This document shows positions 17,049 through 25,923 of a stretch of DNA of 64,000 bases, in pieces (position 1 is the first letter of the stretch; each line of letters starts with the position of its first letter). The translations under genes and the position numbers were made by a program. The notes beneath the pieces are model-generated. The model ran no database searches. It was given only the letters and a program-made list of their open reading frames with translations, and had not been told where the DNA came from. Source of the stretch: Capnocytophaga ochracea DSM 7271 (GTDB lineage: Bacteria > Bacteroidota > Bacteroidia > Flavobacteriales > Flavobacteriaceae); contig NC_013162.1 of NCBI RefSeq assembly GCF_000023285.1, positions 2,359,001 to 2,423,000 on the forward strand, in the 5' to 3' direction.

Positions 17049-17492
17049 TTAGTTGTTCTTTTGCAGAAGTATCGACCTTATTTCATCATAATGGTCAGTT
17101 CCTACCAAAAACACTTTCTTTCTGTCCTTAGACACTATCCTGATTGCCTTATTATGTTTCGTATTATAGATGATACCTGCCGAAGTATACCGTATCCCAA
17201 TGCCATAATACCAAGGAACATCAATGAGTTGAATAGTAGAGACGTCCATTTCTTGAAAATTCATTCGTCTATTCAAAAAACCGATACCAAATGAAGCTGC
17301 AATACCATAATCATCAATTACAGTAGTAAGTTTATAGAATACAGCTACTAAAATAGCCACTAATAATATAATTATTGCCCAACCTCCTTTGTTTTGATAG
17401 CCTGAAAAGACTATAATCCCTACAAAAAGAGCTAAAATAGACAGTAATATATAAGAAAATTGTGTTTCTTTAAATTCTATAGCTGTTTTCAT
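17049..17492 (-). CDS. Membrane protein with a PH-like C-terminal region, function unknown
   Basis: The protein is 147 aa. Two membrane segments at about 12-29 and 37-53 are joined by a short turn (GYQNKGG). A cytosolic beta-rich part follows that resembles a bacterial PH domain (ASFGIGFLNRRM, IQLIDVPWYYGIGIRYT, AIRIVSKDRKKVFLVGT). Such proteins are common in Flavobacteriaceae and have no known role. It is the first gene of the unit leading into rsmA and mgtE. Confidence 0.75.
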   Translation of the reverse strand: MKTAIEFKETQFSYILLSILALFVGIIVFSGYQNKGGWAIIILLVAILVAVFYKLTTVIDDYGIAASFGIGFLNRRMNFQEMDVSTIQLIDVPWYYGIGIRYTSAGIIYNTKHNKAIRIVSKDRKKVFLVGTDHYDEIRSILLQKNN

Positions 17493-17637
17493 AATATTAT
17501 TTTTTTGTGCAATTTAAAAATAGACAGAAGCCACACCCTAAAATCTAATAAAAATTTATAAACAAGAAAAAGAACAAATTCTTAACTTTGGTGGCGGGTG
17601 GGCTTCTGTGCTAAAATGTTTATATTATTGCGTTACA

Positions 17638-18291
17638 CTAACTCTTTACGAGTTTACCAATGCTTTCAAGTAGTTGCGGACGGTCAGAAAGGGCTATTTT
17701 GGCTACTTCGTAAAATTCCTTCACCCATTTGTTCATTGCCTCAAAGGCTTTGTTCTTATCCTGAGTGGCTTGTTGGTCGATACCGCGCAATTTCACGTAT
17801 TGCGCACGGAACTCTTCCACTTTCGCAATGGCTGAAAGCTGTTCATCGGCGACGGCTTCGGTAAGTTTGAACCTGTCGAGCGCTGCTCGCTGGGTAGTAG
17901 TGGCTTTAATGCCCTCGTAAAGCTTTTTCGTGGTGGCTAAACCTTCCAGATAATCGCGCGACATCGTTCCTTTTAATCCAAATGATACCAGCGCTTCGGG
18001 AGATGCTTTTAACGCTACTTTTGCCACCTTGCGATGTTCTTTATATTTGTCGCTCATCGCTTTATAAGCCTTTTCAAACAAGGCTCTTTTCTCTACCGTT
18101 TGGCTTGTTTTTGCCAAATTATCGTTATAAGCGGCTTGTGCTTTGTCATAAAGTGCTTTACCTACTTTCATAGCCTCTTCATTGTATTGATATTCCTCTA
18201 ACTGAGCTTTCAATTCGGCTATTTCGCTGTAATTGGTAAATAACAAACGTCTGTTTTCTAGTGTTTTTAATTCTGTGCTCTTTTCCTTCAT
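17638..18291 (-). CDS. Helical protein of unknown function
   Basis: The protein is 217 aa, almost entirely charged and predicted helical, without signal peptide, membrane segment or cysteine. Two halves look alike in rhythm: long helices near 24-90 (ELKAQLEEYQYNEEAMKVGK) and 120-205, separated by the GLKGTMSRDYLEGL turn. No family is recognised. It stands alone, with 145 bp below it and 350 bp of AT-rich DNA above it. The local base composition is somewhat more GC-rich than its surroundings, which fits a real coding region. Confidence 0.65.
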   Translation of the reverse strand: MKEKSTELKTLENRRLLFTNYSEIAELKAQLEEYQYNEEAMKVGKALYDKAQAAYNDNLAKTSQTVEKRALFEKAYKAMSDKYKEHRKVAKVALKASPEALVSFGLKGTMSRDYLEGLATTKKLYEGIKATTTQRAALDRFKLTEAVADEQLSAIAKVEEFRAQYVKLRGIDQQATQDKNKAFEAMNKWVKEFYEVAKIALSDRPQLLESIGKLVKS

Positions 18292-18641
18292 AATATTACA
18301 TATTTTAAAAGGTCTATAAATTAGTTGAAAAATGTTAAATCATTATGATTTACATTCATTTTTATACCGCAAAAATCCTGCCAAATAACATTGTACAAAT
18401 TATTGTTTTTGTTTGTAGAAAAGCATTCTTTGTAAACTTCTCATATTAATTTAAAATAAGACGATAAGCTGTTACATTACTTACGTTTGTAGTTACAGTG
18501 GGTTATTTTGGCATTACAATACGCTTTTTACTTATTACTTAGTTTTGTTATCTTATTACTTTACTATCTTTTGCATTTACTTTCTTTTGTTTTACAGTTG
18601 CAACACTTTCTTTTGGTGTTACAAATGGATAAAATGCTCTA
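18292..18641. other. 350-bp gap, AT-rich, no gene
   Basis: The stretch between the 217-aa gene and lptG is T-rich on the plus strand with many scattered TTAC words but no clear period. A weak hairpin (about 18600-18621, AACAC with GTGTT) may end lptG transcription on the minus strand. A plus-strand ORF at 18508-18741 runs into lptG antisense and has biased Leu/Tyr content, so it is not called. Confidence 0.5.
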
Positions 18642-19718
18642 TCAATTTCTTACTTTCCGGAGTAACAAGATAGCTAGGGTAAGGAAAATAAGATTAGGCA
18701 AGAGGACAGCCATCAAAGGTGATAAGCCCCCTGAGGTTTGAGCAAGGGTTCCAAACACACGGTCGAAAAATACAAAGCTAAAACCTACGACTACTCCCAC
18801 CATTAGGTTGATTCCCATTCCTCCGCGCTTTTTCACCGATGAAACAGCCACGCCAATAAGCGTAAGGATAAAGGCAGTACTTATAGCACCCCAACGGCGG
18901 TATTTTACCAATAGATACATATTTAAATTGGGTGAACCTTTCATCTTTTCGCGTTCAATAAACTTGTTTAGCTCAAACAAGTTCTTATTTTCCGCTGTAT
19001 ATTCCATCGGCATTAGGTCATCAGGTTTGAAATTGAATATCGTGTCTAACTGGTCGCGTTTCACTATCACATCGTCTCCCTCCCCTATCTTTCTTTTGGA
19101 ATAATTGGTAAGCCGATAGGTTTTCGTGCTGTCTATCCACTGAATCGTTTCGGCATTTATCTTTTCCGTCATCTTAATACCATTAAAATGTTCTACTGAA
19201 AAGTTATACCCGCGTTTGTCTTGGTAGTTAAACGAGCTTACATAAAGGTAATCGTTGTCAGAAAACTGATTGTAGAGGTCTGAAACGCTTTCCACCTTCG
19301 AAGAACGTATATACTTATTCCAAAAATCATTATACACAGTGCTGGCAGCGGGTACAATAAACATTCCCATAAAAAACACTATTACCGAAATGATACTCGC
19401 ACCCACGATATACGGACGCAAAAAGCGCATATATGATACACCTGAGCTCTGGATAGCGATTATCTCGGTATTATTGGCTAACTTTGATGTAAACCAGATG
19501 ATAGAGAGGAATAGCAAGATGGGAAACAATATATTGGCGAAATAAACGATAAAACTGAGGTAATACCACAGTATTTCGTTCATCGGGGCGCCTTTTTGTA
19601 TCATCTTATCTACTTTTTCAGATAAATCTACGATAATTCCGATAGGAATAAAGAGAATTATCATCATAAAGAAGGTAAGAAGATAGCGTTTTAAGATGTA
19701 CCAGTCGAGTATTTTCAT
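18642..19718 (-). CDS. lptG: LptF/LptG family lipopolysaccharide export permease
   Basis: The 358-aa protein has the YjgP/YjgQ permease layout. The N terminus is LDWYILKRYLLTFF, followed by three membrane helices, a large periplasmic beta domain (about 120-270), and three further helices ending PLMAVLLPNLIFLTLAILLLRK. These permeases work with LptB to move LPS from the inner membrane to the periplasmic bridge. Assignment to LptG rather than LptF rests on overall similarity. It follows tgt after 97 bp on the same strand, the usual Bacteroidetes pairing. Confidence 0.88.
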   Translation of the reverse strand: MKILDWYILKRYLLTFFMMIILFIPIGIIVDLSEKVDKMIQKGAPMNEILWYYLSFIVYFANILFPILLFLSIIWFTSKLANNTEIIAIQSSGVSYMRFLRPYIVGASIISVIVFFMGMFIVPAASTVYNDFWNKYIRSSKVESVSDLYNQFSDNDYLYVSSFNYQDKRGYNFSVEHFNGIKMTEKINAETIQWIDSTKTYRLTNYSKRKIGEGDDVIVKRDQLDTIFNFKPDDLMPMEYTAENKNLFELNKFIEREKMKGSPNLNMYLLVKYRRWGAISTAFILTLIGVAVSSVKKRGGMGINLMVGVVVGFSFVFFDRVFGTLAQTSGGLSPLMAVLLPNLIFLTLAILLLRKVRN

Positions 19719-19745
19719 TTTTTTGTTTTTTAGACCTCCCCCTAT

Positions 19746-19761
19746 CCCCCTCCAAAGGGGG
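19746..19761. repeat. GC-rich palindrome (CCCCCT CCAA AGGGGG)
   Basis: A six-base perfect stem with a CCAA loop stands in an otherwise AT-rich gap between tgt and lptG. Similar C-run/G-run palindromes occur at 39342-39354 and 48798-48816, always in intergenic DNA. Confidence 0.6.
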
Positions 19762-19815
19762 AATTAGCGACGCAAAAGCGTTTTTATCAGAAGTATATTA
19801 ATTAATTTAATTTGT

Positions 19816-20946
19816 TTAAAGACGATTTGACATATCAGTAACCATTTTTGTCTTCCACGTAAGGAAAGTACCCGCTACAATTTGTCGGCGAGCTTCCCTC
19901 ACAAGCCATAAATAGAAACCAAGATTGTGAATTGAAGCGATTTGTTTACCCAAAAACTCGTTAGCAGCGAATAAATGACGTAAATAGGCTTTCGTGTAAT
20001 AGGTATCTACGTAAGTATGTCCGTCAGGGTCTATGGACGAGAAATCATCTTCCCATTTTTTGTTTTTAATATTGATAATTCCTTTTGCAGTAAAGAGCAT
20101 TCCGTTGCGAGCATTGCGTGTGGGCATTACACAATCCATCATATCCACTCCCAAAGCAATATTTTCCAATATATTAACGGGTGTACCCACTCCCATAAGG
20201 TATCGGGGCTTGTTTTTGGGGAGAATATCGCATACAAGTTCAGTTATTTCATACATTTGTTCTACGGGTTCACCTACTGATAGCCCCCCGATAGCGTTTC
20301 CGTCGGCATTTTTGCTTGCAATATATTCGACAGACTGTGTACGAAGGTCTTTATAGACTGACCCTTGTACTATCGGGAATAAACTTTGATGATAACCGTA
20401 TTTAGGAGGTACTTTTTCGAGGTGAGCAATGCATCTATCGAGCCACCTATGCGTGAGATGCATTGAACGTTTTGCATAACCGTATTCACAAGGGTAAGGC
20501 GTGCATTCATCAAAAGCCATCATAATATCAGCACCTATACTACGCTCTATTTCCATTACTTTTTCGGGTGAAAAAACGTGAAAAGAGCCATCGATATGAC
20601 TTTTGAACTTTACACCTTCTTCTTTTATCTTTCGGTTGGCAGCCAATGAATATACTTGATAACCACCGCTATCGGTAAGTATGTTTCTATCCCAATTAAT
20701 AAACTTATGTAAGCCTCCTGCTTTTTCCAAAATGGGGGTTTGAGGTCGTAAATAGAGGTGATAGGTGTTCCCCAAGATGATATCGGCATTAATATCGTCT
20801 TTCAGTTCGCGTTGGTGCACTCCTTTCACGCTTCCCACCGTTCCCACAGGCATAAAAATGGGGGTTTCAATCACGCCGTGGCTGGTAGTAATCTTCCCAG
20901 CACGTGCTTTAGTATGTTCGTCTGTTTTTAGTATTTCAAAATCCAT
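19816..20946 (-). CDS. tgt: tRNA-guanine transglycosylase (queuine tRNA-ribosyltransferase)
   Basis: The 376-aa enzyme exchanges guanine 34 for the queuosine precursor in tRNA. The TIM-barrel motifs are clear: TPIFMPVGT, ILGNTYHLYLRPG-like NTYHLYLRPQ, TDSGGYQVYSL (Asp92), FDECTPYPC, IGGLSVGEP, and GVDMMDCVMPTRNARNG with the nucleophile Asp. The C-terminal zinc site is altered. Where most bacterial enzymes have CxCxxC there is DPDGHTYVDTYYTKAYLRH, with no cysteine; only the later His of IHNLGFY remains. Bacteroidetes enzymes may generally share this, but I cannot check. It heads the tgt-lptG unit; queH is at 5.4 kb. Confidence 0.95.
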   Translation of the reverse strand: MDFEILKTDEHTKARAGKITTSHGVIETPIFMPVGTVGSVKGVHQRELKDDINADIILGNTYHLYLRPQTPILEKAGGLHKFINWDRNILTDSGGYQVYSLAANRKIKEEGVKFKSHIDGSFHVFSPEKVMEIERSIGADIMMAFDECTPYPCEYGYAKRSMHLTHRWLDRCIAHLEKVPPKYGYHQSLFPIVQGSVYKDLRTQSVEYIASKNADGNAIGGLSVGEPVEQMYEITELVCDILPKNKPRYLMGVGTPVNILENIALGVDMMDCVMPTRNARNGMLFTAKGIINIKNKKWEDDFSSIDPDGHTYVDTYYTKAYLRHLFAANEFLGKQIASIHNLGFYLWLVREARRQIVAGTFLTWKTKMVTDMSNRL

Positions 20947-20966
20947 AGTTGAAACATTTTCGGGCG

Positions 20967-20998
20967 CAAAGGTAGGGAAGAATTAGCAAATTAGCAAA
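20967..20998 (-). promoter_or_regulatory. Promoter of tgt-lptG
   Basis: Minus-strand TACCTTTG (20974-20967) with TTTG (20998-20995) at a 20-bp spacer, about 20 bp before the tgt ATG. Confidence 0.7.
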
Positions 20999-21031
20999 TT
21001 AGAAAAGTTAGCAAATAGACTAATATCTCTT

Positions 21032-22069
21032 TCAGAATAACTGAGTAAAGGCGTAAATAGCCAAACCGACTAATCCGCCTACTAAAGTGCCATTAATACG
21101 GATAAATTGGAGGTCTTTACCTACTTCCAATTCAAGTTTTTCGCTCAATTCGCGTCCCTCCCAGTTCTCTACCGTATGACTGATGAGTTTTCCCACTTCC
21201 TCTTTGTTTTTTAGCACAAACTGATAGGCAGTTTTCTGTACCCAAGCGTCTATTTGGTGTTGCAGCTGGGCATTTTGTCGGAGTTCATCGGTGAGGCGCT
21301 CCGTAGCAGTGCGCAATAGCTTTGCAAGATGTTGTTCCCATTCAGGAGTATTGAGTTTTTCAGCAAATTCATATAATTGTGCTGTAATTTCAGCCCTGAT
21401 AGGGTGTGTTTCATCTTCTGATGCTTTTACAACTAACTGATAGAGCCCATTACTTACCTTCCGAGTAATTGTATCTTTAATAAACGATGGAACAAGAGGA
21501 GGAAATTGGTTGTCAATTTCGTGTTGCACCAGCTCTTGATGTTCGGCGAGGTAAGTAGCTACCTTTTCAAAAGCTCTTCGAAGGAATTTCTGATGTTTAT
21601 TCTCGTCTAAAAAAGTGGTGAGAACTTCGCTTGCTTTTGCATTGAGAGGTATTTTTCTTACAAAAGTTTCTATCTGGTGAGGAGTACTTTCTTTCGAGAG
21701 CCACTCAACTATAAATGATGATACTTTGATATCGGTGATGTAAGGACGTATCTGTTTAGGTTTAAGGAAGTTCTCCACCACGAAATCACCTAAATTCTCC
21801 CCGATGTCATTCTTTCTTTCCTCAATGAGGTTGGTATGTGGAATGTTTAATCCTAATGGTTTGTGAAAGAGCGCTGTTACTGCAAACCAATCGGCAAGCG
21901 CTCCTACCATAGCGGCTTCGGAAAAAGCCTTTATATAACCTATAAAAGTGTGTTCGGGAGCTTTTTTATGCCATACCACCATTGCCATATAAATGATGAG
22001 CATCAAAACAAAGAGCCCCGTAGCTATATTCTTATGGTGTTGTAGTTTTTGGCGCTTGGAACTGTTCAT
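21032..22069 (-). CDS. DUF445 family membrane-anchored protein
   Basis: The 345-aa protein has the DUF445 (YjiN/YheB-like) signature GALADWFAVTALFHKPLGLNIPHTNLIEERKND cut into parts (GALADWFAV, HKPLG, IPHTNLI), and FL.P.Q.....VENW..... later. There are two N-terminal membrane segments (17-34 and about 45-65), a long helical middle, and a final membrane segment LVGGLVGLAIYAFTQ. The function of the family is unknown. A TACCTTTG box on the minus strand at 22098-22091 is a likely -7 element. Confidence 0.85.
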   Translation of the reverse strand: MNSSKRQKLQHHKNIATGLFVLMLIIYMAMVVWHKKAPEHTFIGYIKAFSEAAMVGALADWFAVTALFHKPLGLNIPHTNLIEERKNDIGENLGDFVVENFLKPKQIRPYITDIKVSSFIVEWLSKESTPHQIETFVRKIPLNAKASEVLTTFLDENKHQKFLRRAFEKVATYLAEHQELVQHEIDNQFPPLVPSFIKDTITRKVSNGLYQLVVKASEDETHPIRAEITAQLYEFAEKLNTPEWEQHLAKLLRTATERLTDELRQNAQLQHQIDAWVQKTAYQFVLKNKEEVGKLISHTVENWEGRELSEKLELEVGKDLQFIRINGTLVGGLVGLAIYAFTQLF

Positions 22070-22138
22070 AAATTATCAGTTTTTCAGGTGCAAAGGTACG
22101 AAGAAAAGTGGGAAAAATAAAAAAGTTGGGTATATAAA

Positions 22139-22168
22139 TTGTCAGATAGTAATTATTGCCTATCTTTG
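22139..22168 (+). promoter_or_regulatory. Promoter of the DUF2271-alkD pair
   Basis: TTG (22139-22141), a 19-bp spacer and TATCTTTG (22161-22168). It is divergent from the DUF445 gene and 46 bp before the ATG at 22214. Confidence 0.72.
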
Positions 22169-22213
22169 CATCAGTTTATTCTAAATAGTAGTATTTTAAA
22201 ACTTGTAATAAAG

Positions 22214-22705
22214 ATGATAAAAAAGCACTTTTTAAAAACATTAGCCGTAGGAATAATTGCTTTACTTACTCTTTCATTTGTACAGCAAGCAACTGTTAAA
22301 AAATACAAATGCCTCATACAACTCACCAATTACAAGGGTGAAGGAGCCTACATAGTAGTTTCACTCATCAATCCCGAAGGTAAATATGAGCAAACACTAC
22401 AAATTCTTGGAGATGATCCTGAATGGTACGACGATCTTACTCAATGGTGGAAGTTTTATGGCAAACGCCAGACAATTGATGGGATTACGGGAGCTACCAT
22501 TAGCGGAGGAGAACGCGCTGTAAAGATACTTACAATTGATGATAGTAAACTAAACAAGGGCTACAAAATACGTTTTGAGACTGCCGTTGAAGATGAATAT
22601 TACTACGCTAAAGATGCTGAAGTGGAATTTAAAACCGAGAACCTTAACACTAAAATTGAAGGTAAAGGGTATATCCGTTATGTGAGATTAATGCCTAACG
22701 ATTGA
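22214..22705 (+). CDS. Secreted DUF2271 protein
   Basis: The 163-aa protein has an N-terminal signal sequence or anchor (FLKTLAVGIIALLTLSFVQQA). The DUF2271 domain shows AYIVVSLINPEGKYEQTL, then LGDDPEWYDDL..WWKF and ITGATISGGERAV. DUF2271 proteins are periplasmic and often found with PepSY or flavin-linked membrane redox proteins, but no such partner is next to this one. The start is ATG 22214, because the ORF reaches back into the promoter. alkD follows after 19 bp. Confidence 0.8.
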   Translation: MIKKHFLKTLAVGIIALLTLSFVQQATVKKYKCLIQLTNYKGEGAYIVVSLINPEGKYEQTLQILGDDPEWYDDLTQWWKFYGKRQTIDGITGATISGGERAVKILTIDDSKLNKGYKIRFETAVEDEYYYAKDAEVEFKTENLNTKIEGKGYIRYVRLMPND

Positions 22706-22724
22706 CAATCTTCTTAAAGAAATT

Positions 22725-23414
22725 ATGAGTAAAGAAATTATTTTAGACCGGTTATGGGCATTAGAAGACTCTCCTTATAGAGATTTTACAGCGAATTTGA
22801 TTCCCACTGTGGAGAAATCTCGTATTATAGGGGTTAGAACACCTGCAATGCGAGCGTTGGCTAAAGAATTAGTAAAACATTACCCTACTGAGGCAATGTC
22901 TTTCTTAGAAGAGTTACCTCATTATTATTATGAGGAAAATAATCTACACGGTTTTATCATTGAACAGCTAAAAGATTTTGATAAAGCGATGCAATATACA
23001 GAGCGGTTTCTCCCCTATATTGATAATTGGGCTACGTGTGATACTTTTGCTCCTAAAATCTTCTCGAAATACCCCGAAGAGACATTAAAACACATCAAAC
23101 AATGGATTACAAGCAAAGAAACCTATACAGTACGTTACGGAATTGGGTTGTTATTGTCTAATTATTTAGATGCTCTTTTTAAGGAAGAATACTTAACCTG
23201 GGTAGCAAAAATTACCTCAGATGAATATTATATAAATATGATGATAGCGTGGTACTTTGCTACTGCTTTAACAAAACAATATGAAGCAACAATACCTTAT
23301 ATAGAATCAAAAACACTTTCTCCCTTTGTTCAAAATAAGAGTATACAAAAAGCAAGAGAAAGCCGTCGTATTTCCGAAGATACTAAAAAATATTTGTTGC
23401 AGTTTAAACTCTAA
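22725..23414 (+). CDS. DNA alkylation repair protein, AlkD-like
   Basis: The 229-aa protein is built of HEAT-like helical repeats in the AlkD pattern: VRTPAMRALAKEL, EENNLHGFIIEQ, NWATCDTF, TVRYGIGLLLSNYLD and MMIAWYFATAL. The conserved Trp and Asp of NWATCD correspond to AlkD residues that act in excision of N3/N7-alkylated purines. It ends convergently with rsmD, overlapping it by 4 bp. A small number of AlkD-like proteins lack glycosylase activity, so activity is inferred. Confidence 0.88.
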   Translation: MSKEIILDRLWALEDSPYRDFTANLIPTVEKSRIIGVRTPAMRALAKELVKHYPTEAMSFLEELPHYYYEENNLHGFIIEQLKDFDKAMQYTERFLPYIDNWATCDTFAPKIFSKYPEETLKHIKQWITSKETYTVRYGIGLLLSNYLDALFKEEYLTWVAKITSDEYYINMMIAWYFATALTKQYEATIPYIESKTLSPFVQNKSIQKARESRRISEDTKKYLLQFKL

Positions 23415-23959
23415 TCTTGTTCTTCTCTTTCAAAAAAACTAAATACGTTCCCTCCATATTTCTTCGCTTGTGAGAAGAATGGCTGTTCTGATAAATCTGT
23501 TTTAGACGAATGTTCAATAATGAGCATTCCATTTTCAGTAAGTAAGTTTTGATTGAAGACAATATCGGCAATAGTAACAAACTTTTCAATCGGGAAATCA
23601 TACGGAGGATCAGCAAAGATAACATCAAACTGCTGAGTAGTACGTTTTAAATATTCATATACATCGGCTTTAAGTGCTGTAATAGGGTAGACTAATTCAC
23701 GTGCTATTTTATTGATAAATTGCACACAACCGTTATGGTTATCAACTGATAATACTGAGGGGCAACCTCTACTGGCAAACTCATAGCTAATATTTCCTGT
23801 TCCTGCAAAAAGGTCGAGTACAGAAAGTTCTTCAAAATAATAATAGTTATTGAGTATATTAAAAAGAGCTTCCTTCGCAAAATCGGTAGTAGGGCGAACT
23901 GGCAATTTATTAGGTGCTATAAGCTGTTTCCCTTTATTCTTCCCTGATATTATTCTCAT
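23411..23959 (-). CDS. rsmD: 16S rRNA (guanine-966-N2)-methyltransferase RsmD
   Basis: The 182-aa protein starts MRIISGKNKGKQL and carries PTTDFAKEALFNIL, the SAM motif VLDLFAGTGNISYEFASRG and the catalytic DPPYDFP. RsmD methylates G966 of 16S rRNA. It is the last gene of the psd-capA-yebC minus-strand run. It overlaps alkD tail to tail by 4 bp. Confidence 0.94.
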   Translation of the reverse strand: MRIISGKNKGKQLIAPNKLPVRPTTDFAKEALFNILNNYYYFEELSVLDLFAGTGNISYEFASRGCPSVLSVDNHNGCVQFINKIARELVYPITALKADVYEYLKRTTQQFDVIFADPPYDFPIEKFVTIADIVFNQNLLTENGMLIIEHSSKTDLSEQPFFSQAKKYGGNVFSFFEREEQD

Positions 23960-23973
23960 AAAGATTAACCTTT

Positions 23974-24048
23974 TTATTGAACAGTTTCCCTCACTGCTAA
24001 ACTCTGCATTACCTCGTTCATAGCTTCTTGGGTAAAGGATAAACTCAT
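23974..24048 (-). CDS. Possible 24-codon small ORF between yebC and rsmD
   Basis: An ATG on the minus strand begins 3 bp after the yebC stop codon. It encodes a 24-residue peptide (MSLSFTQEAMNEVMQSLAVR then ETVQ) that stops 14 bp before rsmD. The tight packing and the ordinary amino acid composition suggest a coupled small gene or the relic of a larger one. No family is recognised, and it could be chance. Confidence 0.35.
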   Translation of the reverse strand: MSLSFTQEAMNEVMQSLAVRETVQ

Positions 24049-24051
24049 TAA

Positions 24052-24771
24052 TTATTCTTCCGCTTCTTTCATCGTGTGGTACACCTGTTGCACGTCCTCA
24101 TCTTCTTCTATCTTCTCGAGAAGTTTCTCCACATCGGCTTGTTCTTCAGGGGTAAGTTCTTTCGTTACTTGTGGAATACGCTCAAAGCCTGACGATAAGA
24201 TTTCTATGTTACGGCTTTCTAACTCTTTTTGGATAGCTCCAAAGCTCTCAAAAGGCGCATAGATGAGGATACCGTCTTCGTCTACGAACACTTCTTCTGC
24301 CCCGAAGTCTATCATTTCGAGTTCCAACTCTTCGGGGTCTATCCCATTGCCATTAATACGGAAGTTACAAGTGTGGTCGAACATAAACTCCACTGACCCC
24401 GATGTACCTAAAGTACCATTACACTTGTTAAAATAACTGCGGATATTAGCTACGGTACGGTTGTTATTGTCGGTTGCCGTTTCTATGAGTACAGCAATAC
24501 CGTGAGGAGCATAGCCTTCAAAAAGAACTTCTTTATAGTTTGCAGTATCTTTTTCAGTTGCTTTTTTGATGGCACGCTCAATATTTTCTTTAGGCATATT
24601 GGCGGCTTTGGCATTCTGTATCACGGCACGCAAACGCGAGTTACTCTCAGGGTGAGGACCTCCTTCTTTCACTGCCATTACGATGTCTTTCCCTAAACGG
24701 GTAAATGTTTTTGCCATTGCTGCCCAACGCTTAAATTTACGGGCTTTTCTAAATTCAAATGCTCTTCCCAT
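24052..24771 (-). CDS. yebC: YebC/TACO1 family protein
   Basis: The 239-aa protein covers the whole family: MGRAFEFRKARKFKRWAAMA, then KTFTRLGKDIVMAVKEGG, PESNSRLRAVIQNAKAANMPKENIERAIKKA in parts, and GYAPHGIAVLIETATDNNNRT. Long annotated as a transcriptional regulator, the family is now linked to translation of difficult (proline-rich) sequences. The acidic C terminus (EEDEDVQQ) is typical. It lies 7 bp after the capA-like gene. Confidence 0.93.
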   Translation of the reverse strand: MGRAFEFRKARKFKRWAAMAKTFTRLGKDIVMAVKEGGPHPESNSRLRAVIQNAKAANMPKENIERAIKKATEKDTANYKEVLFEGYAPHGIAVLIETATDNNNRTVANIRSYFNKCNGTLGTSGSVEFMFDHTCNFRINGNGIDPEELELEMIDFGAEEVFVDEDGILIYAPFESFGAIQKELESRNIEILSSGFERIPQVTKELTPEEQADVEKLLEKIEEDEDVQQVYHTMKEAEE

Positions 24772-24778
24772 TTTTATT

Positions 24779-25915
24779 TTAGTTATTAGTTATTAGTTTG
24801 TTATCTGTCTGTTCTGTTGTCTTAATCAAAATTTGGTTATTCACAAAGTGTAAAGGTGTCTCAGGAAAGTCAAGATGAGTAAGGCGTTTCATCTCATTAA
24901 ACACCTTGCAATCATTATCGAGTTTTAATCCTTTCACTTTCGTCTGTTTCACTGAAATCACATTGGCATAAAGAAAATTGCCTTTGCGGTCAATCTTAAT
25001 ATCAAGCAAAGGAGCAATACCATTAACTCCTTGCAGATTAAAATGCCCATAAGTATTGAAATTTCCCATACTATAAGCGATAAACTTCCTATTGTACACT
25101 TCCACCGCACGGGTAACGTGAGGTCCGTGCCCCAATACAATATCGGCACCTGCGTCTATTACCGAGTGCGCAAACTTATACACATTCCCCCTATTTTCAC
25201 CGAAGAAAAACTCATCAGCTCTCGGCACGCGTGTATTTTTAGAGCCTTCAGCACCTCCGTGGAAAGAAACAATGAGGATATCCGCCTGTGGGCGCAATTC
25301 TTTTACCAAATCGGTAGCTTGTTCTATGTTGTTTATCGATAGCATATTACTATTGGGCGAAAAAGCACAAAAACCGTACTTTATGCCTTCTTTCTCAAAT
25401 ACAACCGACTTTTTTTCTACTGGTCCTGCGTGGTATATACCCACCTTATCGAGTATTTTAGCCGTATTGCGCCGTCCTTTTTCACCAAAGTCATTGGCGT
25501 GATTATTAGCGGTGCTCATCAGGTTAAAACCTGCTTCCTTAATGATTTTCCCATAGCGGTTGGGCATACGGAAAACATAGCAAGGACTCTCTTCTGTATC
25601 CTTGCACTTCTCGAAATCGCCGCTCTTGCACTTCTCCGAATCGCCACTATCGAGTATCGCTCCTTCTAAATTTCCGAACACAATATCACCTTTCAGATAG
25701 GGTTTTACGTATTTAAAACTGTTCACCGCATCGTCCTTAGGCAAATAACCAGCAGGAAAACCCGAGCCTATCATCACATCGCCAACGGCTACTATGGTAA
25801 GCGTATCTTTGGTACGAACGAGTAAGGTATCAACAGTAGTATGCACCAAACTATCTATTTGGGCTGTAGCATATCCACTAAAACTTAATGCTATTAACAA
25901 TAAGATTCTCTGCAT
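24779..25915 (-). CDS. CapA family protein (poly-gamma-glutamate capsule type metallophosphatase fold)
   Basis: The 378-aa protein has an N-terminal signal peptide (LLIALSFSGYATAQ). The PGA_cap domain shows VAVGDVMIGSGFP, GNLEGAIL, MSTANNHANDFGEKG (metal/phosphatase-like histidines), GADIVLGHGPHVTRAVE and IAYSMGNF. Homologues include CapA/PgsA, needed for poly-gamma-glutamate surface polymer. No other cap genes are nearby, so that role is not supported here. An insert around residues 90-112 has two near-repeats of the type GDSEKCKSGDFEKCKD. It lies 8 bp after psd. Confidence 0.85.
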   Translation of the reverse strand: MQRILLLIALSFSGYATAQIDSLVHTTVDTLLVRTKDTLTIVAVGDVMIGSGFPAGYLPKDDAVNSFKYVKPYLKGDIVFGNLEGAILDSGDSEKCKSGDFEKCKDTEESPCYVFRMPNRYGKIIKEAGFNLMSTANNHANDFGEKGRRNTAKILDKVGIYHAGPVEKKSVVFEKEGIKYGFCAFSPNSNMLSINNIEQATDLVKELRPQADILIVSFHGGAEGSKNTRVPRADEFFFGENRGNVYKFAHSVIDAGADIVLGHGPHVTRAVEVYNRKFIAYSMGNFNTYGHFNLQGVNGIAPLLDIKIDRKGNFLYANVISVKQTKVKGLKLDNDCKVFNEMKRLTHLDFPETPLHFVNNQILIKTTEQTDNKLITNN

Positions 25916-25923
25916 CTTATCCT

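Noticed and set aside
18508-18741. Plus-strand Leu-rich membrane ORF
   Set aside because: It runs into lptG antisense, has no promoter and gets its composition from T-rich DNA.
24779-25915. Poly-gamma-glutamate capsule operon
   Set aside because: Only the CapA-like gene is present, among housekeeping genes; no CapB/CapC homologues are visible.
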